Shown: positions 1 through 11,940, counted from the first letter of the stretch. The stretch: 64,000 nucleotides of DNA from Aselliscus stoliczkanus (GCA_033961575.1 CM066730.1:114638523-114702522), one strand, 5' to 3'. Notes: generated by a model from the sequence alone, not told the origin. Program-made: numbers and translations.

Positions 1-69
1 TCCACAAATAAGAAAATAAAGGCTGCGAGAGGCCAGGCAATTTGCCCAAAGTCGGAGAGGTGATAGGTG

Positions 70-137
70 GGGACAGTCTCAACAAGGCTTCTCTGGTTCT
101 AGAGGGACAGTCTCAACAAGGCTTCTCTGGTTCTAGA
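70..137. repeat. Perfect 34-bp tandem duplication
   Basis: A 34-base unit beginning GGGACAGTCTCAACAAGG occurs twice head to tail (70-103 and 104-137) without a mismatch. The exactness suggests a recent local slippage or repair duplication. Confidence 0.9.
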
Positions 138-1484
138 GGCTAGAGACTTAAGAAGAAGATACAAACATTAGAAAGACACTGGATTGGAGCATATTCATAT
201 TGGCTTCAAGAGAGAGCACTAGAACCAAAGAATGGAAGTTACTTGGAAAATTGGCTCATTCTATGAAAAAAAATGTATAATAATACTTTTAGGTGTCTCA
301 CACGGACCCGTCCCATGCTTTTCCGCACCATTTCAAATCAAATTGACCATTTCCTTGAATGAGAGTGATTATATTAATTGCAAAGAGTTTTCTCTCTACA
401 AAGGCTCTCAGTTCAGACTTTTAAGGTATGTGTTTCTGTTGGCCACATTTCTACATCTCTATACTTCTGGTCCTATGAACTACTGCACAGATCTGAGTGA
501 TGCAAGAATCAAAGATGTTTAACTTTGATTTCACAAAATAAACTAGCTATAGCTGTCCTTGAAAGCCAGAAATTGCTCCTCCCCTCAACGCCACCACCCT
601 GAAGCCATGAGGGGAGATTTACAAGTACTCTAGGTTTAGAAAAGAAGCAATCCATTTCCAAGTCCAATCTACTTGAAATAATCTCCCCAATTACATGGAA
701 GTAATTTACTCTATATTTACTTTTTGCTTTGGACTATCAAATATCTCTTTCTCTCACCCCCTGGGGCAGCAGCTGGGATTAAAACTTCCACCAGGCTGGG
801 ATTTTATTATTTAACTCTTTCAGGACCACTTAGTTCCAGACAAGGTTTGCACCAGATGATGACTAATGTCCCCTCTAGCCCTAAGAACATATTTTTGTTG
901 TATTAACCTTATTTATCTTAAATCCAACCTACTCCCAAACTGTTTATGAGTTTCAGTACAAATTGTTTCTCCAACACTGAGGCTGACCTGTATCAAGAAA
1001 GCAAAGCAGTTGAAAAGTAAAATATTTAACCAAGTAACACATTGACCCATGCAATGCCAAAGAGACAAGTACCTGTTTTGTCTGCTACAGGGTCAGGTAA
1101 GACTCAAGTGGCACTGAAACTAGAGGCCCCTCAGCTGGGGACAGTCTCACTTTCCACCCTACCAGTGGAGACCACCAAAGCTCAGAGGAAGGAACATCTT
1201 TATTTCCAATTCCCTGCCCTGGGTGTAGCCTTCCAAATCTCTCCTTCCTCTTGTTCTGCCTCTTATGAAGAAGAAGAAAAAGTTTTTTCAAATAAACCTT
1301 GGCCCTCACACTCCAGAACCATGGGTGATCATACCTTTTTGTTTATTTGTAATAGTAGATATTATGTTTTAGACGTCTTTTAGGTTAACAGAAACACTGT
1401 GCAGAAAGTGCATCAAGTTCCCATATACCCCTTCCCTGCCTCACCCCCAGCCCCACAGGTTCCCCTGTTATTAACCCCTGGCAT
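138..1484. other. No gene or recognised repeat
   Basis: Open frames here are short, overlap on both strands and have no family resemblance. I see no repeat I can name. Confidence 0.5.
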
Positions 1485-1499
1485 TGAACATGACTTTTT

Positions 1500-1611
1500 T
1501 ATTTTTTATTTTTTTTTGAGGGCAGTGTCACTGGCCCTCGTATGTGGGACCCGAACCGGGGCCGCTGGCTTCCCAAGCCAGCGCTTAACCAATGCGCCAC
1601 TCTGCCGGCCC
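1500..1611 (-). mobile_element. tRNA-derived SINE, short type
   Basis: Read on the minus strand it starts GGGCCGGC, carries tRNA-like A and B boxes (B box close to GGTTCGGGTCCCA), an imperfect stem around CTGGCTTGGGAAGCCAG, the core GGCCAGTGACACTGCCCTC and an A-rich tail. The 15-base target duplication TGAACATGACTTTTT flanks it (1485-1499 and 1612-1626). The head resembles a tRNA-Ser/Leu type; that origin is inferred. Confidence 0.9.
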
Positions 1612-1626
1612 TGAACATGACTTTTT

Positions 1627-2734
1627 AATAGAGCAGATCAGGTTTGTGGTTCTTAAGTTCCTCGACCTTAAGATGACAAAGAACATGGTCAGACCCATCC
1701 CTGTTCCAGATAGAACTGGGAGGCCTTCCACAGCTACTTGGACCAGCCATCCCTCCCCCTGAACTGAGCATTCTGCCACAACAACAAGAACCTGGCCCCG
1801 AGGGAGCCTCCCCCTACAAGCAAGCCAGACAGGGAGCAGGAGGCAGGAATGGGCTCTGGCAAGAGCCTGAGGACAGCAAGTTTCAACAGGATACTTTTGA
1901 AGCGATTGCTGGTGACATTATCTTATTTAATTACAGTGGGATCATCCTTACATGGGTAAACTATTTATTAAAAACAATTCGGCAGGCGTCCTAGTGCTGT
2001 TATCGGTGAGTGCTTTCCCCACAAATCTCTGTCCGGCTTTGCTGTGCTGGGATGCCCCTCTCCCTAGTACCTGGTACTTTTTCTGCACTGGTTTTTAATT
2101 GCTCATGAATTCAACTTTCCAAGGAGATAAGAATAATGTTGTTGTGTTTGCACACAGACTGCATGACTAACAAGGATGATATAAATAAAACCATTCCGAG
2201 CTTTATCTGCGGGTGGACGAACAGTGCCTGTGTTCAAGTACAGCCTGGGTTGGCTCCCACACAAGATTAGGTTGTTATTGCAGAAGCTGAGGCTTGCACA
2301 CTGTTAAAAGCCCCAGCTAATATGTTCACTTAAGACATTATGCCTAATTATGCTATTTGTCAGTAGGGGAACCTGTTCCCCAAACCTTAAAGCATCCTGA
2401 TGCACCAGTGTGGGTCTGAGCTCTGTAAATATGCCAAGTAGGCTCCATAGGATGCTGAGCTAACTGTGCTCCATGATGGTTATAAAAATGGCAAAATCTA
2501 GTCCTCCTGTATTCCGTACCCCCAGGACAATATGTATTTCTTCTTGGTCCGGTAGCTATCATAATAAATAAATGTGAGAGGAACCGTTTGTGTTTTTATT
2601 TTTGGAAACTTAATACAGTATCTACAAGCATCTCCCATGAAATACAGAGTTCTCTGTCCACAAAATTTGGGAGTGCTGGTGGAAAGGAGAGTATTTCTAT
2701 ATGGGTTTTGTTTCAAGTTCAAAAAGAACTGCCC
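1627..2734. other. Unique sequence, no gene; 1900-2345 possibly conserved
   Basis: No repeat or coding signature was recognised. The part at about 1900-2345 is repeat-free and compositionally mixed, with homeodomain-like ATTA/TAAT sites, of the kind often conserved among mammals. Conservation cannot be judged from one sequence. Confidence 0.3.
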
Positions 2735-2925
2735 TTGGGGAGGTAATGTACGGCATGGCGAATATAGTTAATTATACTGGATTGCATATTTGAAAGTTGC
2801 TAAGAGAGTAGATCTTTAAAGTTCTCATCCCAAATACAATTGTTTTGTAACTGAGTATGGTAACGGATGTTAACTAGACTTATTGTGATCATTTCATAAT
2901 TATTCTAAGATAAAAAATGATCCCT
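2735..2925 (+). mobile_element. Old L1 3'-end fragment
   Basis: Contains the characteristic L1 3'-UTR wording: a TATAGTTAATTATACTGGATTGCATATTTGAAAG-like segment (2763-2797), then AGAGAGTAGATCTTTAAAG, then GGATGTTAACTAGACTTATT. It is truncated on both sides and diverged. Confidence 0.65.
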
Positions 2926-3165
2926 GAGTTAGGGGGGAGAGAGAGAGACTGACTGCCTTTGTGACCTGGAGAAATAACTGATGTCTAGAGTTCTGAGTCA
3001 TAGTTTGAGCTTGGCTCATGATGCTGGGCAAGTTGAGTGGTGTGTGGTTTGTATTCCTTGTCTGTAAGCAGGTGTGGTGTGCTTTGATAAGAACACTAAT
3101 CATTGTTTTGGCTGTGTGTTGAGTGCACAGGATCCTCTGGTGATGTAAGGACATCATGTGAGGGG

Positions 3166-3216
<51 letters not shown>

Positions 3217-4024
3217 CCTCCCTGCCTCTACCCCATTGATGTAGGGAAAGAAGGCCAGGTCAACCAGGGTAGCAAACTGACGCACTGGCAGCCCATCAAA
3301 ATGCCTTTGTCTGTGAATCAGCAACCACCCATCAAGAGGCTTCAAAACTTAATTTAATTTGATTAATCAGAGATTGAAATAACACATTAAGGCCTTAGGA
3401 GATCTCATGGTGAACTAAATCAAGTGGATCATTTCATACCTCACATCGCTTCTGTGGCTTCCAGGCAGAACCACAATCTCTGGGAGTTTATGAGGCAATC
3501 CTTCACCCCCAGACATATCTGGACTCTGCCTTCCAACAGGTAGAAGCTTGAACCTATGCAGCCAGCTACATCCATACTCCCAGCCTCTTTTCACAGATAT
3601 TCCTAAATACCTAACATCACACTGAATGTCCTTCTTTCACTTAACAGTCAACATAATAATTTAAGTTTATTTTTTAAATCTTTGACTTGTCTACGAGTAG
3701 CTCATTATTCTCTAAAACAAAATATTTTCCCTGCATTCCACATTTCTTCCTATGGACACCTCTTCTTTCTCCCTTCCATCAGACTTCTAAACAAAGCATG
3801 GCCTTGCTCACTGCTGACTTCCAATTCTTCGTTTCCCCTAATCTCACTTTTACTGCTCCATGCTCTTATTACCTCAGTTTTCCTAGTGTCTCACCACTCC
3901 AGTCCATTCATAAATACTATGTTTATCTGGTTTACATACTCATTCAAGACATTTTTAACTATCATATATCTGGTTCAACTTTTTTCTTGCCTCTGTATCA
4001 ACCTTTCATCCTACATCCATCTTT
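2926..4024. other. Unique sequence around a GT microsatellite
   Basis: Apart from the dinucleotide run at 3168-3215, nothing is recognised. The 126- and 136-residue plus-strand frames at 3682-4097 overlap in two frames of a pyrimidine-rich stretch and look non-coding. Confidence 0.5.
3168..3215. repeat. (GT)24 microsatellite
   Basis: An uninterrupted GT run of 48 bases; likely polymorphic. Confidence 0.97.
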
Positions 4025-4029
4025 CCATT

Positions 4030-4200
4030 TATCCGTTCAACCAGAATTTATTGAGCACCTAATGGGCACTGAGCACTTCTTTAAGTGTTGGAAATAAGGA
4101 GATGAATAAAATGTGGTACCTATTCTCAAGGAGCTCATAGGGCATGGTAGACACGTATGCGTCACATGTGGTTAGTTACTCCAGTGTGGTACAAACAGTA
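4030..4200. repeat. Old interspersed repeat fragment
   Basis: Contains TTTATTGAGCACCTA, GGCACTGAGCACTTC and CAAGGAGCTCATAG, phrases of an ancient mammalian repeat widely dispersed in placental genomes. I cannot assign the family securely. Confidence 0.45.
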
Positions 4201-4243
4201 AGAGCAGAGCACAGGATGCTCTGGGGGTCCAGGGCAATGTAGG

Positions 4244-4535
4244 GTGAAGGCGATCAGCTGTCATCTCCTCCTCCTCAGCCAGGCCAGCCTCCCCTCTGCA
4301 ACACTAACAGCATGCCTTGGCTCATGTCATCCATACTTTCTACTTCAAGTCCTCTTTCTATCCAAACCTGGGCTGTATTACAAGATCATATTTCCTCAGA
4401 TTCCAGTATTCATCTCCAGATCATACTTATCTCAACCTTGGCGAACTTTAGCACTTACCATTCATAGGACCCACTTTAGAAATTGTTTTATATGTGTGGC
4501 TTTGCCATCTCAAGTAGATTTCAACATCTAATGTG
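4244..4535. other. No recognised content
   Basis: An open frame of 95 codons (4244-4531, plus) has low-complexity hydrophobic content and no family resemblance. It is probably chance. Confidence 0.45.
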
Positions 4536-4539
4536 AGGG

Positions 4540-4645
4540 CCTATAATTGTGTCTCAACACGTCTTTTATATGCTTCACAGTGTACTGTTGGGAACACAGC
4601 AGGCACTCAAAAAAGACATCAGATGGATAATTGATACCTACATTT
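4540..4645 (+). repeat. L2 3'-tail fragment
   Basis: Has the L2-tail pattern: CACGTCTTTTATATGCTTC, then ACAGCAGGCACTCAAAAAA, then GATGGATAATTGA. Short and diverged. Confidence 0.45.
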
Positions 4646-4724
4646 CCCTGACCATCTTCCCCCTTTCATAACATGAGTAACACCACATCTATATATAGTA
4701 GACATTTAATAAAAGACAATATGA

Positions 4725-4945
4725 AATACAGGAAAGAGCAAAGACTTTAAAGTCAAACAGATTCAAGTTCAAATTCTAATTCAACTACCCTGGTTGTTTG
4801 ATCTAGGACTAGGTTAACTTTTCTGAGCCTCAGGTTCGTAAAATGCAAAATGAGGACTAACAATAAAATCTTTATTTCTATTTGGGGGATGATTAAATGA
4901 GTCTGTGTATGAAAAATGCCTGGTGCAGTGATTGGCACATATTAA
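4725..4945 (+). repeat. MIR SINE
   Basis: Follows MIR order: the GATTCAAGTTCAAATTCTAA B-box region, GAGCCTCAGGTTCGTAAAATG, AATGAGGACTAACAATA, GGATGATTAAATGAG and a TGCCTGGTGCAGTGATTGGC end. Old and diverged, but all blocks are in order. Confidence 0.85.
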
Positions 4946-6905
4946 GGGACCAAGAACATGCTAGATCCTGTCTCTCCCTCTAGTCTTCCTCCTCTCTCCA
5001 TCCCCACCCTTTCATGCCAGGCAAAGTTTGGCAAAAACCAATAAAGATACTTAAAATTTCTCCATCTGTGTGCTTTTGGGTGCAAAACAGCACTACAAAC
5101 TTTTCTCAAGCACCCCACCTAAAGCTTATGAGTACCTCTGTTATGCTTATCATACCCAGCTTGTCACAGGAAAATGTTGGCTTATGTAGTTTTCACTGTC
5201 ATTATATGGGCATAAATGTAATAATTCTGTGATCATTGAGTTCTATAGCTCTCAAAAACAATATATTCTACATTTTGACTATCCTTCACTCAGTAGTTTG
5301 AACATGAGATTCAGAGAAATCCCAGGACATTCTTTTTCCCACAGAAAGGGTTAAACATTCCCACCATAAAAGGACTCAGTTTTCTGACTCAGAATGCCAT
5401 GGGAACATGGCCTAGAAAAGCTGAAGGCCATTGCATTATATAATTACCTATTTACTGGAGACAGTATATTTAATAACTAATCATCTAATCTAATAATACT
5501 GAAGAGTATCAGACTGAAAGGTCAAGTGTTTAAGATTAGGGAGAAAGTGGCCTTAAAAGTACATTTAAAAGAGCCTCACAAATCAACAAGTCATCCTTAG
5601 TTCCTACCATGCTACCATTGCTCCCAGGCATTTAGGGAGCTCAGAAATGTCACTATTTTTCAAACTCAGAATATTTATTATAGCCTCTACTCATAGGGGT
5701 TTTTTCCATGAGGTCTCATAGTTTATGATGATTATTTCACCTTGTGTAATGGCATATTAGCTCTATCTAGAAAAATGTTACACCAGGAGCTTTTCAATAT
5801 ACTCTTAATGAGAGTTTTTTCTACAAATGTTATTTTTCCCTTGGGACTTCCTTGGGAGAGTTTCTGAACTCTTCTGCACCTCTTCCTCAGAGACCTAAGT
5901 GGTCATCATTCCTAGAGATTTTCATGGTACAAAAGCTTCATTTTGTAGGTTCTTAAAAGCCTATTGAAAAGTCACCCTTTATCTCTCACTTTTGAAAGCC
6001 TGAATGAACACTCTTCCATGTTCTTTAATAAAGGAAAAATCTTGTCACAATTCAAATTCCATAGATGAATTCTATGAAGAATCACCATGTGGTGTTGACT
6101 CTCCAACATCCAATGATGCAAATTTGTCCAGCAAAAACATTTATTTTTATTCCAGATATTTGATGGTTTTTTCTTTGATGTTTTCATAAGTTGTTACCCT
6201 TGAAATCCCAGTAGACTATCAACACAAAGTGTTACTATTTTTGCTCCAGTACATATTGATCACAAGTTAGTGAGATTCTTTGCTCATGTGGTTCCAGGTT
6301 GAAGAAGATTACACCATCTAGTCATGTCTCCACGGCAGAAGGAAGAGGAGAAAAGAAGTACCTCATTAGCACCCTTCTGGGTCTTGACCCAGAATGCACC
6401 CTACTTCAGTTTACAATCCATAGCTAAAACTAGTCACAGATACCTCTAAGTTCCATGAAATGTGGTCTTCTATGTGTACGAAAATAAGAGGAGAACCAGA
6501 TATTGGAGAGAATCAGAAATGTTTAACACACACCATCACCATCGTTTACATTAAGATTTTATGCCTCAAGAAGACTGAAGACAATAGAAAATGTTGGACA
6601 CAAAGGAAATCTCTGAGCCTCGATACCCAATGGATTCAGAATAGTCAAAGCAGAATTAAAACACTTACTGTGTGCTTTTGTCAAGATGAATGCAAATTCC
6701 TATTCTCTCTCAATTCCTTAATTTTTTCAATATTTTGTTGTAAGATTTTTTTCATCAAGGTTTTACATTTTATGTAATAAAAGAATTTCCAAGGAGAAAG
6801 ACCGATGCTCACCAATTTAAAAGTGTGAGATCAGTTACCACTTGGTTCATATCAAATTCCCTACCAAATCCCACCATTCTGAGTATGAATTTGAGTTTTT
6901 TGGTT
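4946..6905. other. Unique AT-rich sequence, no gene seen
   Basis: Open frames of 60-105 codons here share no recognisable domain and sit in AT-rich DNA. I see no named repeat. Confidence 0.5.
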
Positions 6906-6909
6906 TATT

Positions 6910-7045
6910 TATTTCCATCTGTCCCTTTGGCTTGCTTTTCTTTGGTCAAAGACAAATTCATACTCCCACTAGTGCCTAGCACAATGCCTGACATATAGTG
7001 AATGCTTAGTATATGTAACAAGATTAAGAATAACAAATAAATGAG
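6910..7045 (+). repeat. L2 3'-tail fragment
   Basis: Matches the L2 end: AGTGCCTAGCACAATGCCTG, ACATATAGTGAATGCTTAG, then an AATAAATGAGTG terminus. Confidence 0.65.
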
Positions 7046-7610
7046 TGTGAAATTAGAAGAATCTATACAAAGAATATTTATAAAAATTTCTAGACCTATA
7101 CTCAAAGCCACAACAGTAAAATCCAAAATAAGTGTGTCTTACTTATTGCATATGATAAGCAATGCCAAGAGCAGTACTGACTACAGTGAAAGAATAATTA
7201 AGAAAAAAAAAAGACTTTTCTGTTTTCCTCCAATTTTAAATCTGTCCTCATTCACATCCCCATGTGCATAGGTTCTTTAAGATATGGTTTTCATTTCTCA
7301 AAGAGGCAATGTCACCCCAGCCTTACACCAGGGAATGTAACTCGGCTATCTTCGTTGCCTGTCTGAAGGGGAGAAGCCACCATTCTTCCTTGGAACATGA
7401 GGTGCTGTTGAAAATAATTGTGAATGTAGAACATCTCTTAACAGAAAAAAGTGCTGACCAGAATTACGCAATGAGAGTCCACTGTGTTGGAAGAGTCTGA
7501 CTTACAATTCGGCCATTCTCTGCTACTTATATAAGAGCAAATTCATGTCAAAAAAAGAACCCAGTATGAGGCTTCATGCTTTCCATTGCAACTAGACTTT
7601 TCCTTAGGCA
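7046..7610. other. No recognised content
   Basis: Nothing beyond short chance open frames. Confidence 0.45.
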
Positions 7611-7614
7611 TAAA

Positions 7615-7922
7615 AATAAGTAATACCTAACATGTACTGAGTACTGTTTCATGCCAGGCAGCGTGCTAAGCACGTTATATCTATTAAGCTTCTCCAAAGT
7701 GCAGTCATGTACACCAGGAGTTGTGTGAGACGGGAAGAAAATATTATTGATTTCCATTTATTTTGCAATTTCATTATTTAATTTCCACTTATGTGTATTT
7801 TATAATTTGCATTATATATAGTATGACAATATCTGTATAAAAATTAATACACATATATACTCACATACATATGTTGAGAGTACATGAATGGCACTTTGCA
7901 GTTTTTTTTAAACTGATGACAC

Positions 7923-7964
<42 letters not shown>

Positions 7965-8085
7965 CTTGTTTACAAAAGAGGAAACTGAGGTTTCAAGAGG
8001 TTAAAATGACTTGCCCAAAGTGTCAAAGCTAGTAAATGACAGAGCTGGAACCAAAGTGTCTCTTTCCAAAGTCTATATTGTCTGG
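7615..8085 (-). repeat. MIR-type sequence split by AT-rich and GAT-repeat DNA
   Basis: The antisense MIR blocks lie at both ends: CATGCCAGGCAGCGTGCTAAGC at 7651-7672, and GAGGAAACTGAGGTTTCAAG, ACTTGCCCAAAG and GACAGAGCTGGAACC at 7978-8055. Between them are AT-rich bases and a trinucleotide repeat, so they are either two fragments or one disrupted copy. Confidence 0.7.
7925..7963. repeat. (GAT)13 microsatellite
   Basis: An uninterrupted trinucleotide run of 39 bases inside the MIR-derived region. Confidence 0.95.
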
Positions 8086-8249
8086 GGTGATCACTAAAGG
8101 AACTTCTGGTGTTCAAAGACTGGTGCTTGAAAACCAAGCTCACTGGTGCCAGCAAAAATACCAAACTCTGTGGTAGAAGAAACTCTATACTTGGATCATC
8201 TTCCCTAGTGAATTAAGGAGGAAAAGAAGAAGAAAAGAAATGGAAGGTA

Positions 8250-8698
8250 GGGCCGGCCGAGTGGCTCATTGGTTAAGAGCTGGCTTGGGACGCCAGCGGC
8301 CCCAGTTCAGATCCCACATATGAGGGCCAGTGACACTGCCCTCTACAGCTAAGATGGTGAACAACACCTCCACCTGGAGCTGCGCTGCTGTGAGTCCCCG
8401 GGGATGGTATAGCTGCAGCCCCTGGTGCAGTGGGCTGTGAGTGGCTGGCAGCCAGCATGAGCAACTGGCAGCCAGTGTGAGCTGCCAAGAGCCACTGTGA
8501 GTGGCCGTCCAGAGGCCAGGGATCGATCTGCCTCACTTGAGAAGAGCGCAATGATGATACCAACATTGGTCAGTAAAGCAATGTCTTCCACAACTAGGCT
8601 GAAGAACAAAAGGACAGCAACTTGTCTGTTCCCCTTCCCTGGTTCCCCAATGCTGTTCCCCTCCCCCAATTCCCCAATAAAATCTTTTAAAAAAAAAA
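8250..8698 (+). mobile_element. Long composite tRNA-derived SINE (about 449 bp)
   Basis: The first ~95 bases are the same tRNA-like head seen in the short SINEs: GGGCCGGCCGAGTGGCTC, a TGGCTTGGGACGCCAG stem, and CACATATGAGGGCCAGTGAC. Instead of ending in poly-A after TGACACTGCCCTC it continues for about 350 bases. The body has a section with repeated GGCAGCCAG motifs (8450-8480) and a pyrimidine-rich CCCTTCCCTGGTTCCCC section, then an AATAAAATC signal and an A tail. An 11-base direct repeat with one mismatch, AATGGAAGGTA (8239-8249) and AATAGAAGGTA (8701-8711), flanks the whole unit, so head and body moved together. The open frames of up to 144 codons on its minus strand are by-products. Confidence 0.8.
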
Positions 8699-8711
8699 GT
8701 AATAGAAGGTA

Positions 8712-10240
8712 CCAAAGCCAGACAGACAGTAGGTAGTCAATGCAAAAGAATCTGAAAAAAGTAGAATCAAAGGGAAATGTCACAACATTTGGTCCAACAC
8801 CCTACTCCTCACCCATCCCCTTAACGTCTCTCTACAGAAATCAGACTCTTGGCACAGGCGATCCATTGTTTGAACATGTGGTAATGGACACATCCAGATT
8901 TCTAGCACCAGGGAATTGAGAGGCAATCAACATGAATTGAGACACTTAGAGCTTGTCTTCTGCTGATTGAGCACTGAGGAGTATGTATCCCCATGTGGTC
9001 TCTAAAAGCTACACCCACAGGAGAAACATTTGACATTGTTCGAAATACTTGGAGCTATGTCAGATTTTGTAGTTGTTATCTTCAATTTTCTTAACCAGTA
9101 ATAAGTGATCATCATCAATGTTAAATGGAAAAGCACCAGGCTCTCTGTAGGACATTCATTATAGAAGGCTTTGAAGCTTAGGAAGAAGTTTGGAGCTTAG
9201 GGAAATTAAAATTTAAAAAAAAAAAGAAAAAAGGACAACTCTATATTGTCCCCATTTTAAAAAAAAGTGCAATGGAATTCTTTATAGGTAACTAAGTTTC
9301 TCAGGATATCTTTGAGGCAGGGATAAAGATTTAATTTTTTTTTTAAAATCACTATCAAACCGCTTTGTGCAGCATTTGCATAAGTTCTCAAACAATGAGA
9401 CTGTTTTCATGTAAATTTCTTTTCAGGGAGATTCCTGCTTTCTGAAAGCACTGTAACTGTATCTGGGTTATATAAAGCAACATTTTATTGCGTCCTGCGG
9501 AAGATGCTTTGTACTAATGATCTGAAAACTGGTGTTTCATGCTTGGTAGTAGCTGATCTGTGGTTGAAATGTGAAGGAAAAGAGGGGCCTTTATTTCTTA
9601 GTTAAATACTTCTGACTAAGATGGGGTGAGCACTTCCCAGAACTTCCTGGATCCCCGGAATTCAGAAATCCACTACAAAACATAAATGATGCAGTTGACC
9701 TCATCACAGGAGTGACTGCAGGAAAAAAAGAAAAGTCATTCACTAATATACACAGGATTTCAGTGAGAAATCTTTCCAAGTTTCAGAAATCTGTCTCTTG
9801 TCTCTTGTCACCTTGCTGGATAAAAAAAAGGCCAAAATTTGACATGAATATCTGATAAAGTGAGGTTAGTTGGAACTACAGAAATAGAACCAACTGCCCC
9901 ATTGGGAACAAAGCTTTCCCTTCCCTGAGACTTCACTGTGAAGTGAATGAATCAACTCTGCCCATTTTGAGGATTCCCCCAAAATATTTCTATCTGAAAA
10001 TTATAGTAAATCAATTAATCAACCTTTCTTCCCTCTCCCCAGTCTCTTCCCTTATTTCTCAAGGACTCCTGAGTTCTGTAATTTCTGAATACTAGGCCAG
10101 TTCAGCTTACTACAATACAATTTTCTGTGATCGTTTTTCTGAACTCCGTGTTAAATCCTCTATACATTTGTAGAGAAGACTGCTCCTGGGTGGTGTCTGA
10201 GTTTCAAGAGAAAAGGCTCATACCAGTTTAGATTGCCCAC
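8712..10240. other. Unique sequence, no gene seen
   Basis: Homopolymer A/T runs at about 9215 and 9335, otherwise no named repeat and no persuasive coding frame. Confidence 0.5.
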
Positions 10241-10247
10241 TCAATCT

Positions 10248-10297
10248 AATGCACACTGAACAGAATTGTCCTCAATGCACACTGAACAGAATTGTCC
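10248..10297. repeat. 26-bp tandem duplication
   Basis: A unit starting AATGCACACTGAACAGAATT occurs at 10248-10273 and again, matching for 24 bases, at 10274-10297. Confidence 0.9.
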
Positions 10298-10642
10298 GTC
10301 CTAATGGCAAAAGTTCAGGATAAAACTGTGTCGGCTAATTTAATTATTTACTATGAAATACGTTATCTTCATCTTATATAAGGCCCTTAAGTAATTTCAT
10401 ATTTTTGTGTAATTGAATACTGACCCTACCAGAAAGAATTTGAGGATCTTGCTTTTTAGTAAATATTATTAGAAATGAAATGTTTCAACTGAAAACAAAA
10501 TTCTTATTTTTGTTACGTTATTCATGCACTGTGAGTTTTCTCCTTGCTGCTTAAAGAGCTACCACTCCCCCATCCTGTGGCTTAGCTAGTGGCTTTTCTC
10601 CCTGCCATCACCCCCAGAGTATCCACACACCCTTGCCATTCC

Positions 10643-10675
10643 TTATTTATTTATTTATTTACTTACTTACTTATT
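10643..10675. repeat. (TTAT/TTAC)n short tandem repeat
   Basis: Tetranucleotide run that shifts from TTAT to TTAC units part-way along. Confidence 0.9.
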
Positions 10676-10699
10676 CTATGATCAAATGAAGCATTTTGT

Positions 10700-11940
10700 T
10701 TCCAAGGACTCCATTTGGGCACTTAGGAAAAGTGAAAGAGTACTCTGGGGGGAATTGGGCAGTGGGCAGTAGTGAACTGGCGTGGCACCCCAATAACATA
10801 TTCAGTTTAGGTCTTCCTTTCCTTTCTGGTGTCTATTACTGGGGAAGCAAACAAACAAGGCCAAGATGTCTTCATTTTCTGTCAAAGCGAGGCCTCAACT
10901 ACAGGGTGATTGAGGCCCTGGACTTCCTGGGTCAGCCACTCAGAAGCATCAACAGCGCAGCAAGCAGGGCTGAGGCGGGGAAATGGGAGGTGACAGAAGC
11001 CAGTGAGGGCCGGGCCTGCAGCTCTCTGTGACTGCAGCGGAGAGACAGGCCTGAGGAAACCCCAGCAGCAAGGGAAAAACAGATTGACTCTCAGTGACTC
11101 ATTTAGCTCCTGGATTGGACCGATCTCTCCCCTGCTGGCAATTTGGCTCTGCATCAATAGTTCGGATACCAGCCTGAATAGCTTAAAATAATTAGGGGGA
11201 AAAAAAATCTGCAAATCTGCTAGCCATCCAACTCTTTACTCTGCGCTGAAAGACACAGGACAAATGACATCTAGGTTATTAAATATGAAGTCACTGGATT
11301 TGCTGCCCATTTGGTCCAAAAGCAAAAAACTGGATAAAACTCAAATTTATAATTCAGTGTAGATGGCCTGTTTGTCCTTGAGGCAATCCATGAATTTTGG
11401 CTGGGCAGGCACTATGACATGTGGAAATAACATGGGGAAAAGGGGGATGAACAATGTTTGATTTCCCCCCCACTCAGCTTCCACCCCCTGGGAATAAAAA
11501 AATGAAAATGTCAATAAAGAGTATGAATGTGAAGAGAAATGGAATCTGAGCCCAGAGTTTAGTAGCTGGCAGTTTAAACTTTATATACTATAGGCCGAGG
11601 GCAGGCAGCTGGATTTCCTGTGGTTTATATCCAATGGACAAAAACAGAAGCAACAGGCTCGTTTGGTATCAGTAAAGGTCAGTTTAAAATTATAGAGACA
11701 TCCTTTAGAGCAAATCCCCAGTCTTGTATTTGCATATTTATGAACTAGAGATTATGACAGGCCATTCCATTTATTAGAGCAGTGCTGCTATAGTTAATAG
11801 TCTGTCAGCATTTCCATTATAAACCCCGTTTTTCAGTGTTTTAATATCTCAGCTGTTAGAAATCACATCAAGCTGAAAAGTGGTCTTCAGCCTCCCCAGA
11901 CCACAGCAGAGTGAGCTGCTGTTGCTGGTGGTGGTAGTGA
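10700..11940. other. Repeat-free block, possible conserved non-coding element
   Basis: The block lacks any recognised transposon and has balanced composition. It contains sites resembling developmental factor motifs, such as TTTGCATATTTATGAAC (11739-11755), CTGGATTGGACC, and several ATTA/TAAT cores. Plus and minus frames of 110-111 codons overlap at its start and look fortuitous. An enhancer role is only a guess. Confidence 0.3.

Noticed and set aside
3103..3357. Open frames through GT repeats (also at 30443, 36910)
   Set aside because: Dinucleotide runs are open in several frames and produce Cys-Val or Thr-His repeats; no coding evidence.
7925..7963. CRISPR-like or other regular repeat array
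   Set aside because: All regular repeats here are microsatellites without spacers, in a mammalian context.
8250..8340. tRNA gene
   Set aside because: A and B boxes are present but the cloverleaf is degenerate, and the same head recurs in dispersed copies with tails and target duplications: SINE, not tRNA.
8273..8783. 97- and 144-codon minus-strand frames
   Set aside because: They lie across the composite SINE and its flank and overlap each other in different frames.
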